Origin: Alteribacillus bidgolensis | Lineage (GTDB): Bacteria > Bacillota > Bacilli > Bacillales > Marinococcaceae | DNA: 64,000 bases | Reading direction: 5' to 3' | Assembly (NCBI RefSeq): GCF_002886255.1 | Contig: NZ_KZ614149.1 | Coordinates: forward strand, 1,612,001-1,676,000 | Part shown: positions 53,306 through 62,094 of the stretch, one piece after another | Position numbering within the stretch: position 1 is the first letter of the stretch | Layout of the letters: each line of letters opens with the position of its first letter | Translations under genes and position numbers: made by a program | The notes under the pieces: generated by a model | What the model saw: the letters and a program-made list of their open reading frames with translations, nothing else | What the model was told of the DNA's origin: nothing | Database searches by the model: none

Positions 53306-53503
53306 TTATTTTACTTGAAGCCCTAGCCCCGTAATCGTTCCACCAGTTGCTATTATTTTAATTGTTAACTTCCTTTTTATTGCAATCTCTCCTGCACCTT
53401 TCATCCCATCCAGCTGCTGTCTTAGGCCAGGATCATGGATTAGTATATTAGCCAGCTTCCAGCTCCCATCGCCATGTTTATCATTCTCAAAAACATAGGA
53501 AAG
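53306..53503 (-). pseudogene. Unidentified coding remnant
   Basis: A minus-strand frame reads SYVFENDKHGDGSWKLANI, IHDPGLRQQLDGMKGAGE, then IKIIATGGTITGLGLQVK and stops at TAA 53306. It is in phase with the threonine-synthase-like gene beyond that gene's TAA, but lacks a start of its own. Composition is coding-like; the family was not identified. Confidence 0.4.
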
Positions 53504-53506
53504 CAG

Positions 53507-54610
53507 TTATTTTGATTTAATTCCTGCGCCACAAAGAGGTACGATTATTTTTTCCTCTGGTTCTTTCTTATATTTTAAGTAGCCAGCATAGTTTACCGCT
53601 GATGTCACTTCCACATAAAATCCTTTCTCACTAAGTTTAGCTCGCGCACTCAGGATTTCATCTTCCTCAATGTCAATAAACTCACCATTGGTATTGCGTA
53701 CAGCTTCTAAAATTTGCGGGGAACGCGCTGGTGCTGCAATGGCTATCCCTTCTGCTAAAGTACCTTTATTCTTAACTGGTTCAGCTGATAGCTCCCCATT
53801 GTTGAAAGCATCCACAAGAGGGGCACAGTTTGCCGCTTGGATGGCAATAATTTTCGGCATTTTTTCAATTAATCCATTTGCAAATAACTCTTTAAATCCA
53901 TAGTATGCACCGAGTAAAAGCGTACCGTTACCAACAGGAATAATTAAAGTATCCGGTGCCCCATTTAATTCCTCGTAAATTTCGTAGGCATATGTTTTCG
54001 TTCCTTCATAAAAATAAGGATTATATACATGACTTGCGTAAAAAACTTCTTCCTCTTTTACCGCATGTTGGGCAGCTGCTGCAATATCTTCTCGCGTCCC
54101 GTGAATTTGTTTAATATTGGCACCATGAGCTTTTACTTGAGCAATTTTTTTGGGAGACGTTTCATCACTTAGATAAATATCGCAAGCAATATTACAACGC
54201 GCAGCGTAGGCGGCAATTGCAGTTCCAGCATTTCCGCTGCTATCTGCAATGACTTTTGAGATTCCTATTTCTTTTGCCTTTGTTATTAAAACCGCTGCCC
54301 CGCGGTCTTTAAATGATAACGTAGGCATCATATAATCAACTTTTACATACGTATTTGACTCAAGAGGGTCTGGAACAATTAAAGGTGTTTGACCTTCCCC
54401 CATTGTTACCTGTTCCCATGTTTTTGATTCTTTTTGGAATGGCATGGTTTCTAAGTAACGCCATAATGAATTCGGATAGTGATTCCAGGATGCTACATCT
54501 ATTTTAGGAATATCTTTTACTACATTTAATACACCACCACACGTACATATCCATATAGTGGGCGTAATATCATGCTTTTTTCCACAACTGTTGCAAATAT
54601 ATTGTTCCAT
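53507..54610 (-). CDS. Threonine-synthase-like PLP enzyme
   Basis: A 367-residue fold-type II PLP enzyme. An N-terminal zinc-ribbon (CNSCGKKHDITP...CTCGG) precedes the catalytic domain with TLSFKDRGAAVLI (PLP lysine near 101), SSGNAGTAIAAYAA and the glycine loop VGNGTLLLGAYYG. Such proteins act as threonine synthase or as amino acid ammonia-lyases. It is the last gene of a regulator-RidA-PLP enzyme operon; RidA, which clears the enamine/imine intermediates of such lyases, supports a deaminase role. Confidence 0.88.
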   Translation of the reverse strand: MEQYICNSCGKKHDITPTIWICTCGGVLNVVKDIPKIDVASWNHYPNSLWRYLETMPFQKESKTWEQVTMGEGQTPLIVPDPLESNTYVKVDYMMPTLSFKDRGAAVLITKAKEIGISKVIADSSGNAGTAIAAYAARCNIACDIYLSDETSPKKIAQVKAHGANIKQIHGTREDIAAAAQHAVKEEEVFYASHVYNPYFYEGTKTYAYEIYEELNGAPDTLIIPVGNGTLLLGAYYGFKELFANGLIEKMPKIIAIQAANCAPLVDAFNNGELSAEPVKNKGTLAEGIAIAAPARSPQILEAVRNTNGEFIDIEEDEILSARAKLSEKGFYVEVTSAVNYAGYLKYKKEPEEKIIVPLCGAGIKSK

Positions 54611-54661
54611 CCTTTTTCAACCCCTTAAATATTTTTATATAAACGATGCAAAAAAACATAG

Positions 54662-55036
54662 CTAAATACACGCAATTGCATCAATTTCAATTTTAAATCC
54701 AAAATGTAATTCATTTGTCGGCACGACCGTGCGAGCCGGTTTATGCTCTCCAAAAAATGCTTTATAAACAGCATCTACTTTTTCCCATAATTTCACATTT
54801 GGAATATATATGGTCATACGTAATATTTGCTCTTTTTTGCTTCCAGCTGCTTCTACAATCATTTCCACATTTTTAAGTGCTTGCAATGTTTCGTCTTCAA
54901 TGGCACCAAATTTTCTTTCGCGAGTTTCTCGATCAATTGCAAATTGCCCTGAAACATAGACTGTGTCATTATGAATGGTTGCTAGTGCATAATGGCCATT
55001 TGATTTTAAGTTCCCTACTTCAAAAATGCTTTTCAT
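54662..55036 (-). CDS. RidA-family enamine/imine deaminase
   Basis: A 124-residue RidA protein: GHYALATIHNDTVYVSGQFAID, LQALKNVEMIVEAAGS, RMTIYIPNVKLWEKVDAVY and PARTVVPTNELHFGFKIEIDAIA. Hydrolyses reactive 2-aminoacrylate-type products of PLP lyases. ATG 55036 follows AAGGAGA; it starts 10 bp after the regulator gene stop. Confidence 0.93.
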   Translation of the reverse strand: MKSIFEVGNLKSNGHYALATIHNDTVYVSGQFAIDRETRERKFGAIEDETLQALKNVEMIVEAAGSKKEQILRMTIYIPNVKLWEKVDAVYKAFFGEHKPARTVVPTNELHFGFKIEIDAIACI

Positions 55037-55046
55037 TTTCTTCTCC

Positions 55047-55697
55047 TTAACTTGATTTATTTTTGATTTCATCTAAATAACTATAAACGGTGACCTTGGA
55101 AATTCCTAATAAAGCTGCGACCTTGTCAATAGAGCTTTTCATTGAAAAAATACCTTTTTCATCCATAAATCGGATCAATTCAATCTTTTCATGGCGTTTC
55201 ATAGCTAGATGAACACTATTTTGAATAATTTGATGGATCAGTCCATCAACTATTTCTTCCACATTTTCAATCTCAGGACCTGATTGTTCTTCATTCTCTT
55301 CCACTACAACTGATGTTGTAAGGAATGTATTCATAAACTGCTGCATTTGATGGAATGGTTCAACATCAAAATTGATACAGAAAGCACCAATCACTTTCTG
55401 ATTGGAATCACGAATTAACGTTGTGGAAGAACGAATGGTACGCTTATCTTCTGTAACAAATGTATATCCTGCAAGATAATCTTCTTTAAAGTCTTTCGAT
55501 CGTAATACCGTATTCACGAGATGATCAAAGGGATGGCCAACTTTTCTGCCCGTTACATGATTATTTACTGTAAAAATGACAGATGCTTGTGGATTTGTTA
55601 AATCGTGAATAACAATTTCACAATGATGCCCAAACATTTTAGCAGTAGATTTTGCTAAAGGAATGTACCTCTCCAATATTTGCTTACTTTCTTCCAT
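55047..55697 (-). CDS. YheO/DauR-like PAS and helix-turn-helix regulator
   Basis: A 216-residue transcription factor. Residues 1-120 form the YheO-type PAS domain (GHHCEIVIHDLTNPQASVIF, SSTTLIRDSNQKVIGAFCINFD); the C-terminal 55 residues (FSMKSSIDKVAALLGISKVTVYSYL) are the DNA-binding domain. DauR of this family represses D-arginine use, and D-amino acid genes sit beside its relatives. It heads the operon with RidA and the PLP enzyme. Confidence 0.88.
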   Translation of the reverse strand: MEESKQILERYIPLAKSTAKMFGHHCEIVIHDLTNPQASVIFTVNNHVTGRKVGHPFDHLVNTVLRSKDFKEDYLAGYTFVTEDKRTIRSSTTLIRDSNQKVIGAFCINFDVEPFHQMQQFMNTFLTTSVVVEENEEQSGPEIENVEEIVDGLIHQIIQNSVHLAMKRHEKIELIRFMDEKGIFSMKSSIDKVAALLGISKVTVYSYLDEIKNKSS

Positions 55698-55960
55698 GTC
55701 TCTCTACCTCAAATCTTAATTTATATAATTTTTTATACAAAAATTACGATCTACCTTTTTTGATAGTGATAAGAATTACTTCAACTAACCTGGATTGTTG
55801 GTGATAGAATATATAAATTTTTATTGATTTTTCATCATTTCATATATAATTTTCTACAAAAACACCTTAAAAATGGATTATATAGATTTTTTTATATACA
55901 TTCAAGTTTATTAAGGTCAATGCTTCTCCTTTCATTCATTTATAGGAGGAATAGAATAAA

Positions 55961-56309
55961 ATGAATATGTACGCCCTTGAAACTCCAGCCCTGTTAATTG
56001 ATAAAAAAATAATGTTAGATAACCTTCGATTTCTGCAAGAGTATGCCAATAAACATAACGTGAATTTAAGACCACACACAAAAACTTATAAAATGCCTAA
56101 ATTAACTAAGTTACAAGAAGAGATAGGCGCAGTTGGAATTACTATAGCCAAGGTGGGAGAAGATGAAGTTGGCTAAAAGGGGATTACAGGATATTTTTAT
56201 TGCGAATGAAATCGTTGGAAAATCAAAAATTAATCGAATTAAATCATTATCTAAGACGATTAAACCTAAAATCGTAGGTTTGCAGGCAAAAAAAGAAGAC
56301 CAAACCTAA
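55961..56309 (+). pseudogene. D-threonine-aldolase/D-serine-dehydratase-like gene, frameshifted and truncated
   Basis: ATG 55961 after AGGAGG starts YALETPALLIDKKIMLDNLR then NLRPHTKTYKMPKLTKLQ, the N-terminal PLP barrel of the alanine-racemase-like DSD1 family (the K in HTKT binds PLP). A TAA follows KVGEDEVG at codon 72; in a shifted frame LQDIFIANEIVGKSKINRI continues to TAA 56309. The remaining 250 or so residues are absent. Divergent from the YheO-like operon, of which it was probably a part. Confidence 0.8.
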
Positions 56310-56413
56310 TTTAGATTTGGCCTGAAGATAATAATGTTATTTATTTTCTCTCCTTAAACTAAACCTTAATTTCCAAGAGCCCTCTTTTTTCGTTATCATC
56401 TATAATATTTTTA

Positions 56414-56965
56414 TCAGCCAATTAATTCTTCGTCTTCTCGTTTTTTAATTTGATCCTTTCTTCTATTCTCTTCTTTGTCTCTCATTCTATGCGCTAATCT
56501 AGCAGATGCGCTTGAAGCAATACTAGCTACGAGATCATCCATAAACGTGTGCACTTCCTCTTTTTTTTCATCCAGCCGTTTTATAACTCCATGTTTTTCT
56601 TTATCTAAATATCCAAATGTCGTCACCGCAATGCTGCCAAACCCGAATACAGACCCAAGCGCAATCGTTTCATCTACGCCAAAAAGACCTTCATCGGTAT
56701 CCACTAAAGATTGCAAAGGTTCTGACAACATATTTTTTTCTGCTAACTTATCTAATTCGACTCCCACAAGGATGGCGTGCTGGATTTCTCTTTTGCAAAG
56801 AACAGCATCTGCACTCTCATAGCAATCTTCTTTTGTTAAATTAGGGGCGTATTTTACTTGCATTTCATAAACGATATCAGCGATATCTTTAATCTCAACG
56901 CCTCTTTCTTTTAATGCTTTACGAGCAGCATCTTCAACTACATCACAAGGTACAGGTTTTTTCAT
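56414..56965 (-). CDS. Phosphatidylglycerophosphatase A family protein (YutG-like)
   Basis: A 183-residue PgpA-like protein: AARKALKERGVEIKDIADIV, NAQ-region CKREIQHAILVGVELDKLAE, and DTDEGLFGVDETIALGSVFGFGSIAVTTFGYLDKEKHGVI. The latter acidic patch is the family's core. A charged C-terminal tail is extra. Bacillus YutG removes phosphate from phosphatidylglycerophosphate in lipid synthesis. Confidence 0.9.
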   Translation of the reverse strand: MKKPVPCDVVEDAARKALKERGVEIKDIADIVYEMQVKYAPNLTKEDCYESADAVLCKREIQHAILVGVELDKLAEKNMLSEPLQSLVDTDEGLFGVDETIALGSVFGFGSIAVTTFGYLDKEKHGVIKRLDEKKEEVHTFMDDLVASIASSASARLAHRMRDKEENRRKDQIKKREDEELIG

Positions 56966-57117
56966 AGTAAAAGCCTCCTCTTATTCCCATTCTATCATAT
57001 GCGTGGAATATTTGTTTCATTTCTCCATGTGATACAATAATGATTAGTTTGATATTTATTACTATATGTGAAGATCTACGTATTCGATATTACCGTGCGG
57101 AAAGGAAGATAAACATC

Positions 57118-57834
57118 GTGAACGGTAAAGTGACATCCCTGCAATTTAAAAGTGACCATTTACGCCATACTTTTGAGCTTCCAGTATACCTGCCGCCCAA
57201 TTATAGTCCTTTATATACATATCATTTGGCCATTGCCCAAGATGGCAGAGATTATTTCCAGCTCGGCCGGATCGGACGAAAAATGGAAGCGGCTATGGAA
57301 GAAGGAGCAAGAGACACTATAGTCGTCGGCGTTCCATATCCTTCTGTAGAAATCCGAAGAAAATGGTATCATCCAGGTAATGAAGCACACCATACTTATC
57401 TGCAGTTTATGGTAAAAGAACTACTGCCCTTTTTGGAAGAGACATACTCTACCTGGCGGCTCGCTCACGGACGAATGTTAATGGGTGATTCATTAGGAGC
57501 TTCTATCTCTTTAGTTGCTGCTCTTTCCTACCCTAACTCGTTTTCAAGAGTAATGATGCATTCCCCTTACGTCGATGAGAATGTTTTACATTTAGTGGAA
57601 GAAAATAAAGAATGGAATTGTTTTGATATTTATCATACGATTGGCACCGAAGAAACGGAAGTAAAAACAACGAATGACAGCATAGAAGATTTTCTTACTC
57701 CAAACCGCCGCTTGCATGAAATCTTTAAAAAAGGAACAGCCCGTTATTTTTATAACGAATTTGAAGGAGGCCACTTCTGGAAATACTGGGAAAAAGATAT
57801 CCCTCAAGCTCTTCGATTTATGTTTGATATTTAA
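57118..57834 (+). CDS. yjcH: Esterase-family alpha/beta hydrolase (YjcH)
   Basis: A 238-residue esterase D-like hydrolase with the nucleophile in MLMGDSLGASIS, oxyanion region LAIAQDGRDYF and catalytic histidine in FEGGHFWKYW. GTG 57118 follows AGGAAG; the frame upstream to 57040 has no ribosome site. The order yjcH, yjcG, yjcF matches Bacillus, which supports the name. Confidence 0.82.
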   Translation: MNGKVTSLQFKSDHLRHTFELPVYLPPNYSPLYTYHLAIAQDGRDYFQLGRIGRKMEAAMEEGARDTIVVGVPYPSVEIRRKWYHPGNEAHHTYLQFMVKELLPFLEETYSTWRLAHGRMLMGDSLGASISLVAALSYPNSFSRVMMHSPYVDENVLHLVEENKEWNCFDIYHTIGTEETEVKTTNDSIEDFLTPNRRLHEIFKKGTARYFYNEFEGGHFWKYWEKDIPQALRFMFDI

Positions 57835-57916
57835 ATAAAACGGGAATAAACATAAAGTATTTTATTTAAAATCGAGGTTGTCCCATAAATCGGGGCGGCT
57901 AAATTTTTTAATTAAC

Positions 57917-58171
57917 TTCAGCTGAAATACACGTAAACTCCAGCGGGAAAAGCAAAGATAAAGGAACTTCTGCTAAAACCGCACACGTCCTGTGTGCAAC
58001 GAGAAGCCGCCACTTCCTGTGGAAGTAAGATCCCGCAGTGAGCGGTCTTTGCTCACGAGGAAGCTGAAGCGTTGCCCACGGCAAAGAAGACACTACGAGA
58101 ACGATCAAAGAGAGTTTGAGTAGAATCGCACTTGTGCCCTGAGGGTGAAAACGAAGTGTATTTCAGCTGAA
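57917..58171. repeat. Repeat element with 16-bp terminal inverted repeats
   Basis: TTCAGCTGAAATACAC (57917-57932) and GTGTATTTCAGCTGAA (58156-58171) are perfect inverted copies enclosing 223 bp. The inside carries AAGGAACTTCTGCTAAAACC, CACACGTCCTGTG and CACTTCCTGTGGAAG words akin to the dispersed family. No transposase: a MITE-like non-autonomous element. Confidence 0.75.
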
Positions 58172-58195
58172 AAAAACCTTTTTTATGGCAAATGC

Positions 58196-58279
58196 TTAGA
58201 AAAACTCGGCTTGCTATGGCGGAAGTCGTAGTTTTGCTTATACTTTGGTCCTTTAACAAAGTTAAACATTCCTAAAGTA
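58196..58279. repeat. Short-form copy of the dispersed repeat
   Basis: TTAGAAAAACTCGGCTTGC, TATGGCGGAAGTCGTAGTTTT, TATACTTTGGTCCTTTAAC and ACATTCCTAAAGTA; the 84-bp minimal form. Confidence 0.85.
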
Positions 58280-58308
58280 TAAAAAATGCTCAACATGGAG
58301 GGTGAAAG

Positions 58309-58821
58309 ATGAAATATGGTATAGCATTTTTTCCTTCAAAACAATTACAGGACATGGCAAACAATTATCGAAAACGCTATGATTCCCATTATTTATGGAT
58401 ACCGCCGCATATCACGTTGAAACCTCCTTATGAACTAAAGGAAGATCAACTCGAGCAGGAAATGCAAAGAATACACACCATTTCATCGAAAACACCTCCT
58501 TTTCCGCTAACAATATATAAAGCAGATACGTTTTATCCGAAGGAAAATAAAATATTTCTTAAAATAAAGTCAAATGATATCCTCCTTTCGTTATACGAGG
58601 CTTTAAATGAACAACAAAACAGCAAAGAAAACGAAGAATTTACTCCTCATTTAACTATTGGCCAAGATTTAACGAACGATGAACATTTTGATGTGGTCGA
58701 TCAACTGAAAATGAAAGATATCCATCATGAAGAAATAATAGACCAGATACAGTTTTTGTATCAGTTAGACGATAAGTATTGGACCGTTTATGAAACATTT
58801 CATTTAGGAAAGGAAGAATAA
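58309..58821 (+). CDS. yjcG: 2'-5' RNA ligase-family (2H phosphoesterase) protein YjcG
   Basis: A 170-residue protein with both 2H motifs, PPHITLKPPY (near 43) and TPHLTIGQDL (near 117), the two catalytic HxT elements of LigT-like phosphoesterases. Length equals Bacillus YjcG. It is 2 bp upstream of yjcF, so coupled. Confidence 0.93.
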   Translation: MKYGIAFFPSKQLQDMANNYRKRYDSHYLWIPPHITLKPPYELKEDQLEQEMQRIHTISSKTPPFPLTIYKADTFYPKENKIFLKIKSNDILLSLYEALNEQQNSKENEEFTPHLTIGQDLTNDEHFDVVDQLKMKDIHHEEIIDQIQFLYQLDDKYWTVYETFHLGKEE

Positions 58822-58823
58822 CT

Positions 58824-59270
58824 GTGAATGTGACAGTGAAAGAAATCTCTCCTGAACAGCAGCTCGAATTAAACGACGCATTTAAAGTGAGATTTGAAGT
58901 GTTTGTGCAAGAACAAAATGTATCAGAAGAAGAAGAAGTAGATGAATATGAAGAAACAGCGTTACACTTTGTCGCTTATGAAGACAGCCGCCCTGTTGGA
59001 GCAGGACGGCTCCGTTTTGCAGATGGTTATGGTAAGGTCGAACGCATATGTGTGCTTGCATCGCACCGTCACACAGGAGCGGGACGTCTGATCATGGAAG
59101 CAGTCGAACAAAAAGCTAAAACAGAAGGGTTTCATTCTATGAAATTAAATGCTCAGATTAGTGCTTCAGGTTTTTATAAAAAGCTTGGCTATCACGTCAC
59201 ATCTGGAGAATTTATGGATGCTGGTATTCCTCACCTTGAAATGAAAAAAACACTCTCAGCCGAATCTTAA
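58824..59270 (+). CDS. yjcF: GNAT-family N-acetyltransferase YjcF
   Basis: A 148-residue GNAT protein: FKVRFEVFVQEQNVSEEEEVD at the start, then ERICVLASHRHTGAGRLIME (acetyl-CoA loop) and SASGFYKKLGYHV. GTG 58824 begins 2 bp after yjcG. Substrate unknown. Confidence 0.92.
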   Translation: MNVTVKEISPEQQLELNDAFKVRFEVFVQEQNVSEEEEVDEYEETALHFVAYEDSRPVGAGRLRFADGYGKVERICVLASHRHTGAGRLIMEAVEQKAKTEGFHSMKLNAQISASGFYKKLGYHVTSGEFMDAGIPHLEMKKTLSAES

Positions 59271-59281
59271 TCTGTCTAACT

Positions 59282-60181
59282 TTATGTCTGTATTGGCTGA
59301 ATAATAAACTGATAATCTTTCATCCTAAATTCAGCCTTTCCTTGTTCTTTCAAGGCTTTCAAATAAGCTAATACGGCTGTTCGAAATAAAACCCAGGCCC
59401 CGATATTTGGGACTGGTATATTTTTTTTGCGTAGAAAATGGCTCGTCAGCGATTCTACCGGCATGTCGTTTTGCTCGTGTAACTCCTGTTCAAGTTCATT
59501 TAATAAAAATGTATGCCAGTCTATATTTTGTTTGACAGTATCCTTATAATTCGTTTCATACATTCCGTGCCCTGGTACTGCGCCCTCAGCTTCCAAAGAA
59601 AGCAAAAACTGAAGGGAGGCTTGCGCTTTCTCTATATCAACCATAAATGGTATCGTATGCTTTTCTAAATATGCTTTTGCAAAATAGCTGTCCGCCGCAA
59701 AAAGTATGCCTTCTATATAAAAAGCTATTTGATCATAGCTGTGGCCAGGTAAAGCGTACAGCGTCCCTTTTATACCTGCAAGGACAGAGGGGCCTTCTTT
59801 TACATAGTGATCTACCTTAACAGGCGGGCCTTCTAAAAATTTATTTCTTAATTCAGACAGCGGCTCAGCACCTTGAAATAAGTAAATTGGTTCGAGCCTT
59901 GGGTTCTCTAAAACCGCTCCCTCAAACTGAGTCGCATGTACTGTAACATTCCCGTTTTCTTTTAACCAGGAAGCCCCTCCAAAGTGATCAGCATGGGCAT
60001 GCGTAATGAGCAGGTCTGTAACAGGGAGGTCGGCTTCCTTTAAAAGCTTCCAGACTTTTTTTCCGGTTCCTTTATCAATCCCGGAATCAATAAGAAGTCC
60101 TTTGCCGCCATTTTGGATATATCCCATATTCACTGCGTGATCAATGTAAAAAATATTTTCTTTTATACGTACAAGCTCCAT
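59282..60181 (-). CDS. MBL-fold metallo-hydrolase
   Basis: A 299-residue metallo-beta-lactamase-fold enzyme with LLITHAHADHFGGASW (metal site near 60-64), LYALPGHSYDQIAFY, FAADSYF and AVPGHGMYE. The C-terminal 90 residues are helical, as in several lactonase-like hydrolases. ATG 60181 is six bases after AAAGGAG; the longer frame to 60202 is rejected. Confidence 0.9.
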   Translation of the reverse strand: MELVRIKENIFYIDHAVNMGYIQNGGKGLLIDSGIDKGTGKKVWKLLKEADLPVTDLLITHAHADHFGGASWLKENGNVTVHATQFEGAVLENPRLEPIYLFQGAEPLSELRNKFLEGPPVKVDHYVKEGPSVLAGIKGTLYALPGHSYDQIAFYIEGILFAADSYFAKAYLEKHTIPFMVDIEKAQASLQFLLSLEAEGAVPGHGMYETNYKDTVKQNIDWHTFLLNELEQELHEQNDMPVESLTSHFLRKKNIPVPNIGAWVLFRTAVLAYLKALKEQGKAEFRMKDYQFIIQPIQT

Positions 60182-60205
60182 ATTAAACTCCTTTATATGC
60201 ACTTT

Positions 60206-60250
60206 TTTGAAACCGCCACGTTAAAATGGCGGACACCTTAGTATAAACAC
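60206..60250. repeat. Fragment of the dispersed repeat
   Basis: AAACCGCCACGTTAAAATGG then CGGACACCTTAGTATAAAC; only the central GCC/GGC stem region is kept. Confidence 0.5.
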
Positions 60251-60277
60251 ATTATAAAAGAAAATATTTCCAAATGA

Positions 60278-60303
60278 AAATAAGAGCCCTCCTAGGAAAG
60301 CTC
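60278..60303 (-). terminator. Terminator of the 60292-60637 gene pair
   Basis: GAGCCCTCC (60284-60292) pairs with GGAAAGCTC (60295-60303) with G-T pairs; on the minus strand TTATTTTC follows. The stem overlaps the stop of the small downstream gene. Confidence 0.55.
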
Positions 60304-60405
60304 CTTTGATTGTGTAACGGGTTCTATTCGTTCTATCAAGGGTTGTTGAAGATTTTTGACAGGTAATGTGTTCGCCTTAATATTGATTCTGGTTTGGTTA
60401 TGCAT
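60292..60405 (-). CDS. Predicted 37-residue protein overlapping the upstream gene
   Basis: ATG 60405 lies inside the last codons of the upstream gene (8-bp overlap), pointing to translational coupling. The product MHNQTRINIKANTLPVKNLQ...PVTQSKELS ends in the stem of a terminator. Polar, no hydrophobic segment, no family recognised. Confidence 0.45.
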   Translation of the reverse strand: MHNQTRINIKANTLPVKNLQQPLIERIEPVTQSKELS

Positions 60406-60637
60406 TGGCGTCAAACCGCCGGCCTTTCCCATATAATTTTTGTTCGATCTCTCTTCGTTTGTTCATACGCTTCATTTCTTCTTCAAACTGATAGGCACTG
60501 TTAGTATCCTGAGAACTCACTCTCTGCCACGTGGCTGGTTGAATTGGCTGAATTTTTCGAATAGATGGTTCATTCTCCACCAAACGACTTCCATAATTGA
60601 CTGCTTGCTCGTTTTTAGTCGGCGCTACATAACCCAT
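60398..60637 (-). CDS. Hypothetical hydrophilic protein near coat genes
   Basis: A 79-residue polar protein (MGYVAPTKNEQAVNYGSRLV, later EEEMKRMNKRREIEQKLYGK). ATG 60637 follows AGAGGTG. Charged, probably unstructured, next to spore coat genes; a spore role is a guess from context. Confidence 0.65.
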   Translation of the reverse strand: MGYVAPTKNEQAVNYGSRLVENEPSIRKIQPIQPATWQRVSSQDTNSAYQFEEEMKRMNKRREIEQKLYGKGRRFDANA

Positions 60638-60853
60638 TCTTTACACCTCTTTTATATAAAGGCTTAAATGCTCATTTACCTAAAGGATAACCAGCCAAAC
60701 GATGTTTCCTTTATTCTATGTATACCCATTCCTCTTCGTTTTAATCTCCTTTAAGACATTCGCCCAATTCTTCATCTTTAGCGGATTATTTAACACCTTT
60801 TTAGTCATTCGTATATATGATAGTAAAGAAAAGAAGCTAAAGGAGTGAAAGAC

Positions 60854-61333
60854 ATGGGTTGTAGAAAACACGACAGCGATGCTGGAAGCTGCGTTTGCGA
60901 TGCCGTTGTAGCCATCAAAGAAGCTCAGGATGCAGTAGATGATAGATCTGATTGCAGAAACAGCTGTTTTAACAATTTATTAAGTCCTACAGGCAACAAC
61001 AACGGTTTGGATACTGTTCCGTTTGTTCTTCAAAACAAAAAAGGTAATTACTTCTTCGCTACAGGTGCCCTTGGAAGAGATGACTGCTTCCAAACTGTTT
61101 TCTTCCGTGTAGAAAAGGTAGATGAAAAGAACTGCTGTGCCACACTATCTTTGCTGCGTCCGGATAACGACTTAGAATTTACAGACTGCTGTGTCGACCC
61201 TGAATCACTGTGTGATATTGATGAGCTTGAACGCACAAGATTCTGTATTGAAGTAGATCTTGATTGCTTCTGCGCTATTCAATGCCTTGATCCAAACTTA
61301 GTAGGCGACATCGATAAACACAAATGCAAATAA
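60854..61333 (+). CDS. Spore coat protein CotZ/CotY
   Basis: A cysteine-rich 159-residue coat/crust morphogenetic protein (about 18 Cys), starting MGCRKHDSDAGSCVCDAVVA and including VPFVLQNKKGNYFFATG, NCCATLSLLRP and DLDCFCAIQCLDP. These are the conserved elements of CotZ/CotY/ExsY, which self-assemble into a disulfide-linked layer on the spore. ATG 60854 follows AAAGGAG. Confidence 0.93.
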   Translation: MGCRKHDSDAGSCVCDAVVAIKEAQDAVDDRSDCRNSCFNNLLSPTGNNNGLDTVPFVLQNKKGNYFFATGALGRDDCFQTVFFRVEKVDEKNCCATLSLLRPDNDLEFTDCCVDPESLCDIDELERTRFCIEVDLDCFCAIQCLDPNLVGDIDKHKCK

Positions 61334-61352
61334 TCACAAATATATAAAAGGT

Positions 61353-61391
61353 GAGGGAATGGCCCCCCTGTTCCCTCTGCCTTTTCTTTTT
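61353..61391 (+). terminator. Terminator of the cotZ/cotY-type gene
   Basis: GAGGGAA (61353-61359) pairs with TTCCCTC (61371-61377), then a CTTTTCTTTTTC tract. Confidence 0.7.
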
Positions 61392-61436
61392 CATTTAATG
61401 CCTGGTTTATCGTGAAGCCTGGATTGTCTTTTCATT

Positions 61437-61928
61437 TTATAAACTCACAATGTACATATCTGTAATGTCTTTGTCTTGAATAGTAATTCTAGAAAAGTTC
61501 CTTCTATCCTGCATCACCACTTCCCCATCTTCCGCATATAAAAGTTTTCCTTGTATATGTTTTTCTTTCGTTTCACATGCAACAACAGGCTGAATAAAAT
61601 GAGGGAGTTTTGCTATATAATCAAGCATCTCTTGCACACTTTTATTTGTTTTTTGATTGGATTCTTCACGTTGCTCATGCTCGATTTCTTCTATCTCATT
61701 TTTTACTTCTTCTTGATGTTCTTCGTTTGTTTCCATAGGATCTTGTTGTCCCTTTTTTTGTTTTGCTTTTTGTTTCATTTTTTTTTCTTTTTTATCTGAT
61801 TTTTGCTCGGTTTTACTGCCTATTTTTTTGCGAACCGATAATGTCTGTGAATTCCCACCGATATTTGAAAAAGCAGGTTGTTCAATGTAATACAACGGCT
61901 CGGCCTGTTTTTCCTTTTTTTTCTCCAT
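61437..61928 (-). CDS. CotO-family spore coat protein
   Basis: A 163-residue, strongly charged protein. It opens EKQAEPLYYIEQPAFSNIGG, the CotO-family start, has a lysine-rich middle (KSDKKEKKMKQKAKQKKG) and an acidic stretch, and ends with a compact domain (LPHFIQPVVACETKEKHIQG, ITDMYIVSL). CotO helps form the outermost coat in Bacillus and is encoded beside cotZ, as here. ATG 61928 follows AGGTAGGAG. Confidence 0.82.
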   Translation of the reverse strand: MEKKKEKQAEPLYYIEQPAFSNIGGNSQTLSVRKKIGSKTEQKSDKKEKKMKQKAKQKKGQQDPMETNEEHQEEVKNEIEEIEHEQREESNQKTNKSVQEMLDYIAKLPHFIQPVVACETKEKHIQGKLLYAEDGEVVMQDRRNFSRITIQDKDITDMYIVSL

Positions 61929-62094
61929 CAATTCTCCTACCTCCCCGCAAGCACTGTTTAGCTCCTGCTTCATTATATGCTTGTGTTTAATGATCATTCT
62001 TATGGATTTCATAAGCAACCTTTAATTCGTTGATGCATAAACATATGGATAAGCTGTTGCTCAAAAGTATATGAAGGATAATAGGAGGGTTAAA

